DNA of 64,000 nt, from assembly GCA_900149785.2 (NCBI GenBank), contig FSSI02000001.1, positions 195,651-259,650 of the forward strand. The letters are read 5' to 3'. A program made the position numbers and the translations under genes. Shown here piece after piece: positions 1 through 7,957 of this stretch (positions are counted from its first letter, which is position 1; the number at the start of each line of letters is the position of its first letter). This stretch comes from Sodalinema lacuna_A (GTDB lineage: Bacteria; Cyanobacteriota; Cyanobacteriia; Cyanobacteriales; Geitlerinemataceae). The notes under the pieces were generated by a model. The model searched no databases. It saw only the letters and a list, made by a program, of their open reading frames with translations, and was not told where the DNA came from.

Positions 1-2
1 AT

Positions 3-896
3 GTTCCTCAATGTGCCTTGGCGATCGAGTCGGTTTTCTCGGAAGCGGGATTCCCCAGCGGTGCTTTCCAAACCTTGCTGATTGGGGCCGATCGCGTGGC
101 GGCACTTCTAGCTGATGATCGCATCCAAGCGGCGACCCTCACGGGCAGTGAAGGGGCCGGAATTAGCCTCGCCGAACAAGCGGGTAAAAACCTGAAAAAA
201 ACGGTTCTGGAACTCGGTGGCAGTGATCCCTTTATCGTCATGGGGAGTGCCAACCTCGAAGCCGCTGTCAGCACGGCTGTCACCGCCCGGATGCTCAACA
301 GCGGCCAGTCTTGCATTGCGGCCAAACGCTTCATCATCCACGACTCGATTGCCGATGAGTTTGAAGGGCGCTTCCTGGCTAAACTGGAGGCTCTGCGCTT
401 TGGCGATCCCTTCACTCCTGACAACGATCTCGGGCCGCTAGCCACTCCTGGCATTCGCGATGAACTGCATCAACAGGTGCAAACCTTAGTCAAGCAGGGC
501 GCTAAACTCCGACTTGGGGGCGAACTCCCTGAGGGGCCGGGGAACTTTTACCCGGCGACGTTACTCAGCGATATTCCATCAGGGACACTTGCTGATGATC
601 AAGAACTGTTTGGCCCTGTGGCTTTGCTGTTTCGCGTCAGTACGATCGATGAGGCGATCGCCCTGGCGAACCGAGTCCCCTATGGCTTAGGCGCCAGTGC
701 TTGGACAACAGTAGAACCCGAGCAACAACAATTCATCAGTGAATTGGAAGCGGGAGCCGTTTTTCTCAACGGTATGGTCAAATCTGATCCGCGACTGCCC
801 TTCGGTGGCATCAAGAAATCAGGCTATGGCCGCGAACTCGCTGTAGAAGGTATTCAGGAGTTTGTCAACATCAAAACTGTGGTCATCAGTCAATAG
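3..896 (+). CDS. gabD: NAD(P)-dependent succinate-semialdehyde dehydrogenase, 5'-truncated by window edge
   Basis: This is the C-terminal two thirds of an aldehyde dehydrogenase; the frame is open from the first bases, so the start lies outside the window. The catalytic glutamate sits in LELGGSDPF (about residue 70 of the visible part) and the catalytic cysteine in NSGQSCIAAKR (about residue 104). The C-terminal LPFGGIKKSGYGRE block is typical of the SSADH/GabD branch. It should oxidise succinic semialdehyde to succinate in the cytoplasm. The next gene, about 155 nt downstream on the same strand, is a 2-oxoglutarate decarboxylase candidate, and that pairing is the main argument for SSADH over another aldehyde dehydrogenase. 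Family assignment is secure; substrate is inferred from context. Confidence 0.85.
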   Translation, partial: VPQCALAIESVFSEAGFPSGAFQTLLIGADRVAALLADDRIQAATLTGSEGAGISLAEQAGKNLKKTVLELGGSDPFIVMGSANLEAAVSTAVTARMLNSGQSCIAAKRFIIHDSIADEFEGRFLAKLEALRFGDPFTPDNDLGPLATPGIRDELHQQVQTLVKQGAKLRLGGELPEGPGNFYPATLLSDIPSGTLADDQELFGPVALLFRVSTIDEAIALANRVPYGLGASAWTTVEPEQQQFISELEAGAVFLNGMVKSDPRLPFGGIKKSGYGRELAVEGIQEFVNIKTVVISQ

Positions 897-1051
897 TCTC
901 CAATGGTATCGGTTCCGAGTTGCCCCTTCTGGATCAATTTGGGCGAAGGACTTGGCAAAGGGATTATCTTGGAATTGTGGTTTCACACCTGTTATCGCGT
1001 CTGTTCACGTCTGTTAATTCAACTCATTTCAACGCAACGCAAGGGGTCTTA

Positions 1052-2689
1052 ATGAACACTGCGGAACTCTTAGTCAAATGTCTGGAAAACGAGGGCGTCA
1101 AATATGTCTTCGGCTTGCCGGGTGAAGAAAATATGCAAGTCCTCGAAGCTCTACGAGGCTCGCCGATTCAGTTTGTCACCACCCGCCATGAGCAGGGGGC
1201 GGCCTTTATGGCGGATGTCTATGGACGCTTAACGGGAAAAGCGGGGGTTTGTCTGTCTACCCTCGGGCCTGGGGCGACGAACCTGATGACGGGGGTGGCT
1301 GATGCCAACCTCGATGGTGCGCCTCTTGTGGCGATTACGGGCCAGGTGGGAACGGATCGGATGCACATTGAATCTCATCAATATTTGGATTTGGTGGCGA
1401 TGTTCGCTCCGGTAACCAAGTGGAATTCGCAGATTGTTCGCCCGAGTAATACCCCGGAAATTGTCCGTAAGGCGTTTAAACGGGCGCAACAGGAAAAACC
1501 GGGGGCGGTTCATATTGATTTGCCCGAAAATATCGCTGAGATGCCGGTGCAAGGAAGCCCTCTCAAGTGCGATCGCCAGGACAAAATCTATGCCTCGTAT
1601 AAGAGTCTCAATGATGCGGCCACGGCCATTTCTCGGGCGAATAATCCTCTGATTTTGGTGGGGAATGGGGCGATTCGTGATGATGCGAGTGATGCTCTGA
1701 CGGAGTTTGCGACTCGGTTGAATATCCCGGTGGCGAATACGTTTATGGGTAAGGGGGCGATCGCCTATACGCATCCCCTAGCTCTCTGGACGGTGGGATT
1801 GCAACAGCGCGATTACATCAGTTGTGGCTTTGACAACACGGATTTGGTGATTGCGGTTGGCTATGATTTGATTGAGTATTCTCCTAAGAAATGGAATCCC
1901 AAGGGGGAAATTCCCATTGTTCATATTGGGACGGATTCGGCGGAGATTGACAGCAGCTACATTCCCTTGGTGGAAGTGGTGGGCAATATCACGGATTCCC
2001 TCGATGAGATTCTACGCCGTTCTGATCGCTCTAGTAAGGGAACTCCTCATGCCCTCTCGCTGCGGGATGATATTCGCCAGGATTACGAGCAGCACGCCAA
2101 TGATAATGAGTTTCCGATTAAGCCTCAGAAGCTGATTTACGATTTGCGGCAGGTGATGGGGCCTGATGATGTGGTGATTTCTGATGTGGGCGCTCATAAG
2201 ATGTGGATTGCTCGTCATTATCACTGTGAACGGCCCAATACTTGTTTGATTTCTAATGGGTTTGCGGCTATGGGGATTGCCATTCCGGGGGCGATCGCGG
2301 CGAAGCTGGTTCACCCGGATCGTAAGATTGTGGCGGCGACGGGGGATGGCGGGTTCATGATGAATTGTCAGGAGTTGGAGACGGCTCTACGCACGAAAAC
2401 CCCGTTTGTGACCATTATTTTCAATGATGGGGGCTATGGCTTGATTGAGTGGAAGCAGGAGGCTCAATATGGACGGGCTTCGTTTATTGAGTTCGGCAAC
2501 CCGGATTTTGTCAAGTTTGCTGAAAGTATGGGCTTGAAAGGCTATCGGGTGACGTCTACGGAGGAGTTTGTGCCGATTTTGAAGGAGGCGTTGGCCCAGG
2601 ATGTACCGGCAGTGATTGACTGTCCGGTGGATTATCGGGAAAATGCTCGCTTTTCGGCGAAATCGGGTGAGTTGAGCTGTCCGATGTAA
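1052..2689 (+). CDS. ThDP-dependent 2-oxoglutarate decarboxylase (acetolactate-synthase-like)
   Basis: A 545-residue ThDP enzyme with N-terminal pyrimidine-binding, central and C-terminal pyrophosphate-binding domains. The cofactor-activating glutamate is in TTRHEQGAAF (E47), and the metal/ThDP motif starts at GDGGFMMN (about residue 431) and ends at IIFNDGGYG. The ATG at 1052 is chosen because AAGGGG lies 5 nt upstream; the frame is open further back to 920 without family-like sequence. Such genes are often labelled acetolactate synthase, but in Synechococcus PCC 7002 the homologous pair A2770/A2771 is established as 2-oxoglutarate decarboxylase plus SSADH, and the same pairing occurs here. 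It would convert 2-oxoglutarate to succinic semialdehyde. A true IlvB remains the alternative. Confidence 0.8.
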   Translation: MNTAELLVKCLENEGVKYVFGLPGEENMQVLEALRGSPIQFVTTRHEQGAAFMADVYGRLTGKAGVCLSTLGPGATNLMTGVADANLDGAPLVAITGQVGTDRMHIESHQYLDLVAMFAPVTKWNSQIVRPSNTPEIVRKAFKRAQQEKPGAVHIDLPENIAEMPVQGSPLKCDRQDKIYASYKSLNDAATAISRANNPLILVGNGAIRDDASDALTEFATRLNIPVANTFMGKGAIAYTHPLALWTVGLQQRDYISCGFDNTDLVIAVGYDLIEYSPKKWNPKGEIPIVHIGTDSAEIDSSYIPLVEVVGNITDSLDEILRRSDRSSKGTPHALSLRDDIRQDYEQHANDNEFPIKPQKLIYDLRQVMGPDDVVISDVGAHKMWIARHYHCERPNTCLISNGFAAMGIAIPGAIAAKLVHPDRKIVAATGDGGFMMNCQELETALRTKTPFVTIIFNDGGYGLIEWKQEAQYGRASFIEFGNPDFVKFAESMGLKGYRVTSTEEFVPILKEALAQDVPAVIDCPVDYRENARFSAKSGELSCPM

Positions 2690-2774
2690 GGTTTCCCAGA
2701 CTCACTCTGGATTTGCGGAGTTCTGCTCATACGGCTTTGGCGGTATGGGCAGTTTTATTTCGGGTTCTTCCTCG

Positions 2775-2846
2775 CTTCCTCGTGACTTGGCTCAGCCAAG
2801 TCATGCCATTCTTCCTCGTGACTTGGCTCAGCCAAGTCATGCCATT
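2775..2846. repeat. Two tandem perfect 36-bp repeats, each with a 19-bp palindrome
   Basis: The 36-bp unit at 2775-2810 is repeated without change at 2811-2846. Each contains GACTTGGCTCAGCCAAGTC (2784-2802 and 2820-2838), a perfect 9-bp stem around one base. There is no non-repeat spacer. Related hairpins follow immediately, so this looks like a REP-type extragenic palindromic cluster in the gap between the decarboxylase and the sigma-like gene. Confidence 0.9.
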
Positions 2847-2847
2847 G

Positions 2848-2918
2848 GGGAGGCTCTGCCTCCCGAGAGCAGGCGGCAGAGCCGCCGAGAGTGCGTGTCA
2901 CGGCTTCAGCCATGACAC
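2848..2918. repeat. Three successive short palindromes of the same REP-like cluster
   Basis: GGGAGGC/GCCTCCC around TCT (2848-2864), GGCGGC/GCCGCC around AGA (2872-2886), and GTGTCA/TGACAC arms at 2895-2918, followed by a repeat of TGACACGAGGAGG to about 2943. Together with the 36-bp repeats this gives five potential hairpins in about 135 nt, all between genes. They could also end transcription of the decarboxylase gene; no clear U-tract is present. Confidence 0.7.
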
Positions 2919-3048
2919 GAGGAGGGGACATGACACGAGGAGGGGGTTGAGGTTGCTGCAAATGTAAAGTTTTATAACAAATTGGCGTATCTCCGTAAAA
3001 CGAGGGCTGTTATCCCGACAGTAGTTATAGATGATTGGGAGGTTCCTC

Positions 3049-3723
3049 GTGGAGGATAGAGATACTCAACAGCCGAGCCATAATCCGCTTGCTCAGTTGG
3101 ATGAGCGACTCAGGAGTTTAGCTCTTGAGGCTCAGAACTCCCCCCCAGGGAGTCGCCAGCGTCGTCGTGCTTTGACGCGACTGGTGCAACTGACTCGCAC
3201 ATCCGGTCGCCTCTGTCATCCTTATACTGGGCAGTTTCCCCATGTTTATGATGATATTTATAATGAGGCGCTGCAAATGTTGTTTGTTTACATTTGCGAT
3301 CGCATTGATGCCTATAACCCTAAGAGAAGTCCGTTTTTACGATGGGTTAACTTTCTCTTGCAACGGCGTTTTTTCAATGAAGCAATTCCCCGGATTATTG
3401 GCGATCGCCGCGAGATTTCTAGCAATTCTCTCACGCCATCGGTTCAGGTACAACAGCAAGTTTCGACGAGGGGGTTATCTCCGAGTCTATCTGAGGCGAT
3501 CGGCCAATGTTTACGGGATGATCCCGGTGGACTCTTTGAACGTCGTACCCTGCGCCAAAAGCCAGAGGTGACGTTCAAAATAATTGCCATTCGACGACTC
3601 AATGGCGAGAGCTGGAAAAGCATTTCTGCTGATTTGGGAGTGCGTATCTCAACCTTGAGTGATTTTTATCAACGCAGTCTGAGTGAATTTTCTGAATTTA
3701 TTAAAGACTACGTACAAACTTAG
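3049..3723 (+). CDS. Sigma-70-like regulator heading the DUF1822/CHAT/CHASE2 operon
   Basis: A 224-residue protein with two regions reminiscent of sigma-70 family factors. About residues 60-125 (YDDIYNEALQMLF to RWVNFLLQRRFFNEA) resemble region 2, where the core enzyme and the -10 element bind. About residues 165-220 (FKIIAIRRLNGESWKSISA onward) form a region-4-like helix-turn-helix. I prefer the GTG at 3049 because GGGAGG lies 6 nt upstream; the ATG at 3031 has no Shine-Dalgarno. Similar short sigma-like proteins occur next to DUF1822 and CHAT genes in other cyanobacteria, to my knowledge. The next gene starts 29 nt downstream, so it probably regulates, or is regulated with, this operon. DNA binding is inferred. 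Confidence 0.65.
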   Translation: MEDRDTQQPSHNPLAQLDERLRSLALEAQNSPPGSRQRRRALTRLVQLTRTSGRLCHPYTGQFPHVYDDIYNEALQMLFVYICDRIDAYNPKRSPFLRWVNFLLQRRFFNEAIPRIIGDRREISSNSLTPSVQVQQQVSTRGLSPSLSEAIGQCLRDDPGGLFERRTLRQKPEVTFKIIAIRRLNGESWKSISADLGVRISTLSDFYQRSLSEFSEFIKDYVQT

Positions 3724-3752
3724 TAACCGAGAGTTTATGTAAGGAGCGATCC

Positions 3753-4715
3753 ATGAATTATAGTCATCACGAGTTAACATTCAATGTTCCAATTACGCAA
3801 ATGATGCGTTCTCAAGCAGATCACGTGAGTCAATATCAAGATACGTTAGATAAATCTAGACAGGTTTATTGTAATATTTTGGCGGTGTTAGCCGTTGATT
3901 ATTACTGTCAATGTATGGGAATTGAAACAAGTCTAGAACTAAGTACCGTGTGGGATCCGGGATTGCAATATTTGGCAAATAACGCTGATTTGGAACTCAA
4001 GGATTTAGGTCAGGTTCAATGTTGTGCCATGATGGTTAACCAGAACAAGGTTAAAGTTTCTCGGGAGGCTCAGTGCGATAAACTTGGCTATTTTGCCGTT
4101 GTGTTAGATGAAGACTCAAATGAGGCGGTTTTGCGAGGATTTTCCGAGAATTTAATAGGAGATGGAGAAGAGTTTTCTTTGCAAAATTGGGATGATTTAG
4201 ATCTGTTTTTGTTGAAGGTTGAAGAATGGGAAAATCAGCCATCAGCGGCATCATCTCAGGTGACTGAGTTAAGCCAGTGGTTTCGTGGTTTAGCCGACGC
4301 AGGATGGCAGAGTCTCGAAGGGTTAATCACCCCAGAACAGCCTGCACCCGCCTGGGTGGTGAGAAGCCGGATGAAGAGTCAAGAGACTCAGCAAAACTCG
4401 GTGATTAAACGGGGAAAACTGCTTCATTTTGAGGGGATGTCGGAGGCGATCGCTTTGTTGATTAGTTTAGATTCAGAAATTTCAGAGGAAGAGGAAATGG
4501 ATGTTTCGGTGGAGATACAATCTCTAGATAGACAGGGTGAGTTGCCGCTGAATTTGGAGATTTCCATCTTGAATGATGAAGGTCAGACGGTGATGCAGGC
4601 TCTTGCTAAAAGTACGGAACATATTAAGCTAAACTTTAGTGGTCAGCCTCAAGAACAGTTTGGTGTTAAAGTTACATTGGGGACTGTCAGTTTTCTGGAA
4701 CACTTTGTGATCTGA
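3753..4715 (+). CDS. DUF1822 family protein
   Basis: A 320-residue soluble protein without signal peptide or membrane segment, beginning 14 nt or less after AAGGAG. The N-terminal half (NYSHHELTFNVPITQMMRS, then an Asp/Glu-rich central part) matches my memory of the cyanobacterial DUF1822 family, whose biochemical role is unknown. The C-terminal 100 residues (ISEEEEMDVSVEIQSLD and on) look like a beta-rich domain that may bind a partner. It lies between the sigma-like gene (29 nt) and the CHAT-CHASE2 gene (23 nt), so the three are almost certainly co-transcribed. A regulator, anti-sigma or adaptor role for the CHAT protein is possible but only inferred from position. Confidence 0.75.
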   Translation: MNYSHHELTFNVPITQMMRSQADHVSQYQDTLDKSRQVYCNILAVLAVDYYCQCMGIETSLELSTVWDPGLQYLANNADLELKDLGQVQCCAMMVNQNKVKVSREAQCDKLGYFAVVLDEDSNEAVLRGFSENLIGDGEEFSLQNWDDLDLFLLKVEEWENQPSAASSQVTELSQWFRGLADAGWQSLEGLITPEQPAPAWVVRSRMKSQETQQNSVIKRGKLLHFEGMSEAIALLISLDSEISEEEEMDVSVEIQSLDRQGELPLNLEISILNDEGQTVMQALAKSTEHIKLNFSGQPQEQFGVKVTLGTVSFLEHFVI

Positions 4716-4738
4716 GAGATAACAAGAGGATATAAATC

Positions 4739-7051
4739 ATGACGAAACTTGTGACTTTCAAACTGACTGGTAGCTTGGATAATATGGGTTTTCAAGTCTC
4801 TTTGGAAATCAGTCAAGATGGCGATCGCCCCTCGATTGAAGAGACGGGTCAGTTGCCCGCTGCCCCGGATTTACTGGCTCAGTTAGACCGCCATTGGTTA
4901 GAGAACTATCGCCCGTTGAGTGCGCCGTATCGGATTAAGTCAAAGGGGATTGAATATGGTGGTTCAATTCAGGCACGTTTGAAGGCCTGTCAGGAGTCGG
5001 GGAAGAGCTTGCGCGATCGCCTCAACACTTGGTTGGATGCGGAGTCTTTTCGAGGCATTGATCGTCTATTACGGCAACAGCTCAAGCCCGATGATGATAT
5101 CCGGGTTCTTATTCGCACCAATGACACCCGTTTGCATAAACTTCCCTGGCATTTGTGGAGTTTTTGCCAAAGTTATCCTAAAACAGAAATTGCTTTGAGT
5201 CCACCGAAGTTTCAACGTCGTGAGCGATTTTCCTCTCAGGGTGGGAGGCAGAAAATTAGAATTTTAGCAATTTTGGGTCATGCTGAGGGGATTAAGGTAG
5301 AGAGCGATCGCCAAATCCTAAAGAATTTACCGGGTGCAGAGGTCAAATTTTTAGATGAACCCACCCAGTCTGAGATTAATGATCAGCTCTGGGACCAACC
5401 CTGGGATATTATCTTTTTTGCCGGTCATAGTGAAACGGAGGGAGATGAGGGACGGATTCACATTAACCCCAGGGAGAGTCTGACGATTGATGAACTGTGG
5501 TATGCCTTGCGCAAGGCGGTGAATCAGGGGTTACAGGTGGCAATTTTCAACTCCTGTGATGGGTTGGGGTTAGCGCGTCGTTTGGATGACCTGCAAATCC
5601 CAATTACGATTGTGATGCGGGAGTTAATTCCGGATCAGGTGGCTCATAAGTTTTTGAAGTATTTTCTCTTGGGATTTGCTGACGGAAAGCCTTTTTATCA
5701 AGCGGTACGAGAGGCGCGGGAGCGGTTGCAGGGGATGGAAAATGAGTTTCCCTGTGCCAGTTGGCTACCGGTGATCTGTCAGCATCCTTGGGAGGTTCCG
5801 CCGACGTGGCAAGGGTTATTGACGCCGTTGTCTCCACCGCCTTTCCGGACGTCTCCTTGGTGGAGTGGGTTAGGGAAGGTGTTGGTGGCTAGTATGCTGG
5901 TGACGAGTTTGGTGATGGGTGGGCGATCGTTGGGCTGGTTAGAACAGTCGGAGTTGAGTGCGTATGATCATTTGCTGCGATCGCGTCCCGCCGAGGCTCC
6001 CGATCCTCGACTGTTGATTATCAAAGTCACAGAAGGCGATTTACAACGATTAGGAAGTGACCCGATTTCTGATGAAGCTTTGCTGCGTCTTTTTCAAAGA
6101 TTAGAACAGTATCAACCTCGCTTAATAGGTCTTAATATTTTTCGCGATAAGCCACAAGAGCCAGGTCATCAAGCCTTTATTGAATACCTAAAACAGAGTG
6201 ATAACGTGGTTGCTGTTTGTGATATGGGTATGGATAACAAACCGGAAACTAGAATCAGCCCCCCCCCTGGACTTAATGAAGCATCCTTAGGATTTAGTGA
6301 TATTGTGTATGATCAATCCGATATGTTGGTCAGACGTTATCTTCTAGAAATGCCCGCAGGTTCTCCTTGTGACACCCGTTTCGCCTTTAGTTTTAAACTA
6401 GCAATGCGCTACTTAGAGCAAGAAGGTTACAGGCTTGAAGAAACATCTGATAACGATTTTAAAATTAGCAATAAGGTGTTTTACGAGTTGCCCCCAACGG
6501 CTGGGGGGTATCGACTTTCAGAGGAACAAATAGCCGATAGCTATCAAATCTTGATCAACTATAGATCTGGAAGTACTGTTGCTCGAACCCTGACATTCTC
6601 TCAGGTCATGGATGACTTGCTTGATGAACAGCTCAATGAGATTGTCCGAGATAACATTGTTTTAATTGGCAATCAAAAAAGGAGTCGCAATAACTTTTAT
6701 TCAACTCCATATACAACCTATGAAACACCATTGCCACATGTTGTTCTTCAAGCACACTTAATCAGTCAGATTTTAAGTGCTGTACTCGACAACCGTCCTT
6801 TATTGGGTTGGTGGAGTCAGGTAAACGAAACCCTCTGGATTTGGGTTTGGGCAGTGGTTGGGGGGCTACTAGCCTGGTTTAGCCGCAAAGCCATTATTTT
6901 TACACTTGGTATTGCTGTTGCTGGGGGAACGATTGTTTTTGCTGGGTTTATGCTATTATTAAATGGTGTTTGGATACCCACTGTCCCAGCCATCTTATCT
7001 TTGTGTATAACTGGGATTTCTTTGGTTTTTTATAAAGAATCTAAGAACTAA
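4739..7051 (+). CDS. CHAT-CHASE2 membrane protein (caspase-like domain plus periplasmic sensor)
   Basis: A 770-residue two-part protein. Residues about 100-350 form a CHAT (caspase-like) domain with the His/Cys dyad visible as IIFFAGHSE (H230) and IFNSCDGLG (C273), so it should be an active cysteine peptidase. A membrane segment follows (about 381-398), then a CHASE2 extracytoplasmic sensor domain beginning LSAYDHLLRSRP, and three closely spaced C-terminal membrane helices (about 699-765). Topology predicts CHAT in the cytoplasm and CHASE2 in the periplasm. CHASE2 is normally joined to kinases or cyclases, so this would be a receptor with a protease output. It sits 23 nt after DUF1822 and 46 nt before DUF928. 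The substrate is unknown. Confidence 0.88.
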   Translation: MTKLVTFKLTGSLDNMGFQVSLEISQDGDRPSIEETGQLPAAPDLLAQLDRHWLENYRPLSAPYRIKSKGIEYGGSIQARLKACQESGKSLRDRLNTWLDAESFRGIDRLLRQQLKPDDDIRVLIRTNDTRLHKLPWHLWSFCQSYPKTEIALSPPKFQRRERFSSQGGRQKIRILAILGHAEGIKVESDRQILKNLPGAEVKFLDEPTQSEINDQLWDQPWDIIFFAGHSETEGDEGRIHINPRESLTIDELWYALRKAVNQGLQVAIFNSCDGLGLARRLDDLQIPITIVMRELIPDQVAHKFLKYFLLGFADGKPFYQAVREARERLQGMENEFPCASWLPVICQHPWEVPPTWQGLLTPLSPPPFRTSPWWSGLGKVLVASMLVTSLVMGGRSLGWLEQSELSAYDHLLRSRPAEAPDPRLLIIKVTEGDLQRLGSDPISDEALLRLFQRLEQYQPRLIGLNIFRDKPQEPGHQAFIEYLKQSDNVVAVCDMGMDNKPETRISPPPGLNEASLGFSDIVYDQSDMLVRRYLLEMPAGSPCDTRFAFSFKLAMRYLEQEGYRLEETSDNDFKISNKVFYELPPTAGGYRLSEEQIADSYQILINYRSGSTVARTLTFSQVMDDLLDEQLNEIVRDNIVLIGNQKRSRNNFYSTPYTTYETPLPHVVLQAHLISQILSAVLDNRPLLGWWSQVNETLWIWVWAVVGGLLAWFSRKAIIFTLGIAVAGGTIVFAGFMLLLNGVWIPTVPAILSLCITGISLVFYKESKN

Positions 7052-7097
7052 GTAAAAATTCATGAAAGCTGTAATTTAAGCTATCGATGTGATTGTC

Positions 7098-7919
7098 ATG
7101 AAATTATCAGGAAACCACACACTGAAACTCACTGCTCTGAGCATTTTTATCCTAAGTTTTAGCCAACCATTACTAGCTTATGCAGGTGAAGCTAATCAAC
7201 TAAGACAAGGGTTGAGCAAAAATCTGATTGAATTCATTTTTAATCGTAACTCAGAGTCAGAGGAGGAAAGTGCGAATGATGACTCAGACTCTGAGCGGCC
7301 GAGACGTAGACCAACAGGACGAACTCCAGGGGCTGACCGGGATGATTGCCCAGCTACTGCATTGCCTTTGACAGCTTTAATTCCAATCTACGATGATGAG
7401 CCAACTTTGACGGTTTCTGAGTATCCTACATTTTGGTTTTATATTCCTCATCAACCTAACGAGATCGTTGCTGGAGAGTTTGTTTATACCAATCAAAATG
7501 GCGAACAAGTTTATCGAGGATTTTTTGAACTTAAAAATACACCAGGGGTTGTCAATATAGCCATTCCGCCTGAATCAGAAATTAGTTTATCTGTTGATCA
7601 CAACTACCGTTGGTTCTTGAAGTTATTTTGCGATCCACGGGATCCATCTAGCTATGTGTTTTTGGAAGGAGATATCAAACGAGTTGATGTTGACGAAGAA
7701 CTGATGACTGAATTAACCTCACAAGAGGATGAAGATTATATTGTTTATGCACGTCATGAAATTTGGCATGATGCTTTAACCAGTCTAGGCTCCAGGTTAC
7801 GTGCTGATGAGACAGAAGAGGTCATTCAAGACAACTGGCGTAAGCTCTTGGAGGATGTTGATTTAGGGCATCTTGCTGATGAACCTGTTTTAGAGTGCTG
7901 TACACTAGAACAGCTATAA
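7098..7919 (+). CDS. DUF928 family exported protein (first copy)
   Basis: A 273-residue protein with a clear N-terminal signal sequence (MKLSGNHTLKLTALSIFIL, cleavage probably after LLAYA). A charged, low-complexity linker rich in Ser/Glu/Asp and Arg (about 50-80) leads into the DUF928 core, with the landmarks CPATALPLTALIP, PTFWFYIP and YRWFLKLFCD. The start is taken at ATG 7098; a GTG three codons upstream is possible, and no strong ribosome site is seen for either. DUF928 proteins are exported cyanobacterial proteins of unknown function often found beside CHASE2 or CHAT genes. A second DUF928 lies 1.4 kb downstream after a CHASE2 gene. It may be a periplasmic partner of the CHASE2 domain (inference). 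Confidence 0.8.
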   Translation: MKLSGNHTLKLTALSIFILSFSQPLLAYAGEANQLRQGLSKNLIEFIFNRNSESEEESANDDSDSERPRRRPTGRTPGADRDDCPATALPLTALIPIYDDEPTLTVSEYPTFWFYIPHQPNEIVAGEFVYTNQNGEQVYRGFFELKNTPGVVNIAIPPESEISLSVDHNYRWFLKLFCDPRDPSSYVFLEGDIKRVDVDEELMTELTSQEDEDYIVYARHEIWHDALTSLGSRLRADETEEVIQDNWRKLLEDVDLGHLADEPVLECCTLEQL

Positions 7920-7957
7920 TGTGAAGTAGTGTATTGAGTATAAGTGGAGTTTAGTTG

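Noticed and set aside
1052..2689. Annotation as acetolactate synthase IlvB
   Set aside because: Neighbouring SSADH and the known cyanobacterial pair favour 2-oxoglutarate decarboxylase; not excluded.
2775..2846. CRISPR array (36-bp direct repeats)
   Set aside because: Only two repeat copies, directly abutting, with no spacers and no cas genes in the window; the units are full palindromes.
2713..2967. Small frames on both strands through the palindrome cluster
   Set aside because: They translate repeated palindromes (VTWLSQVMP and the like), have no ribosome site and resemble no protein.
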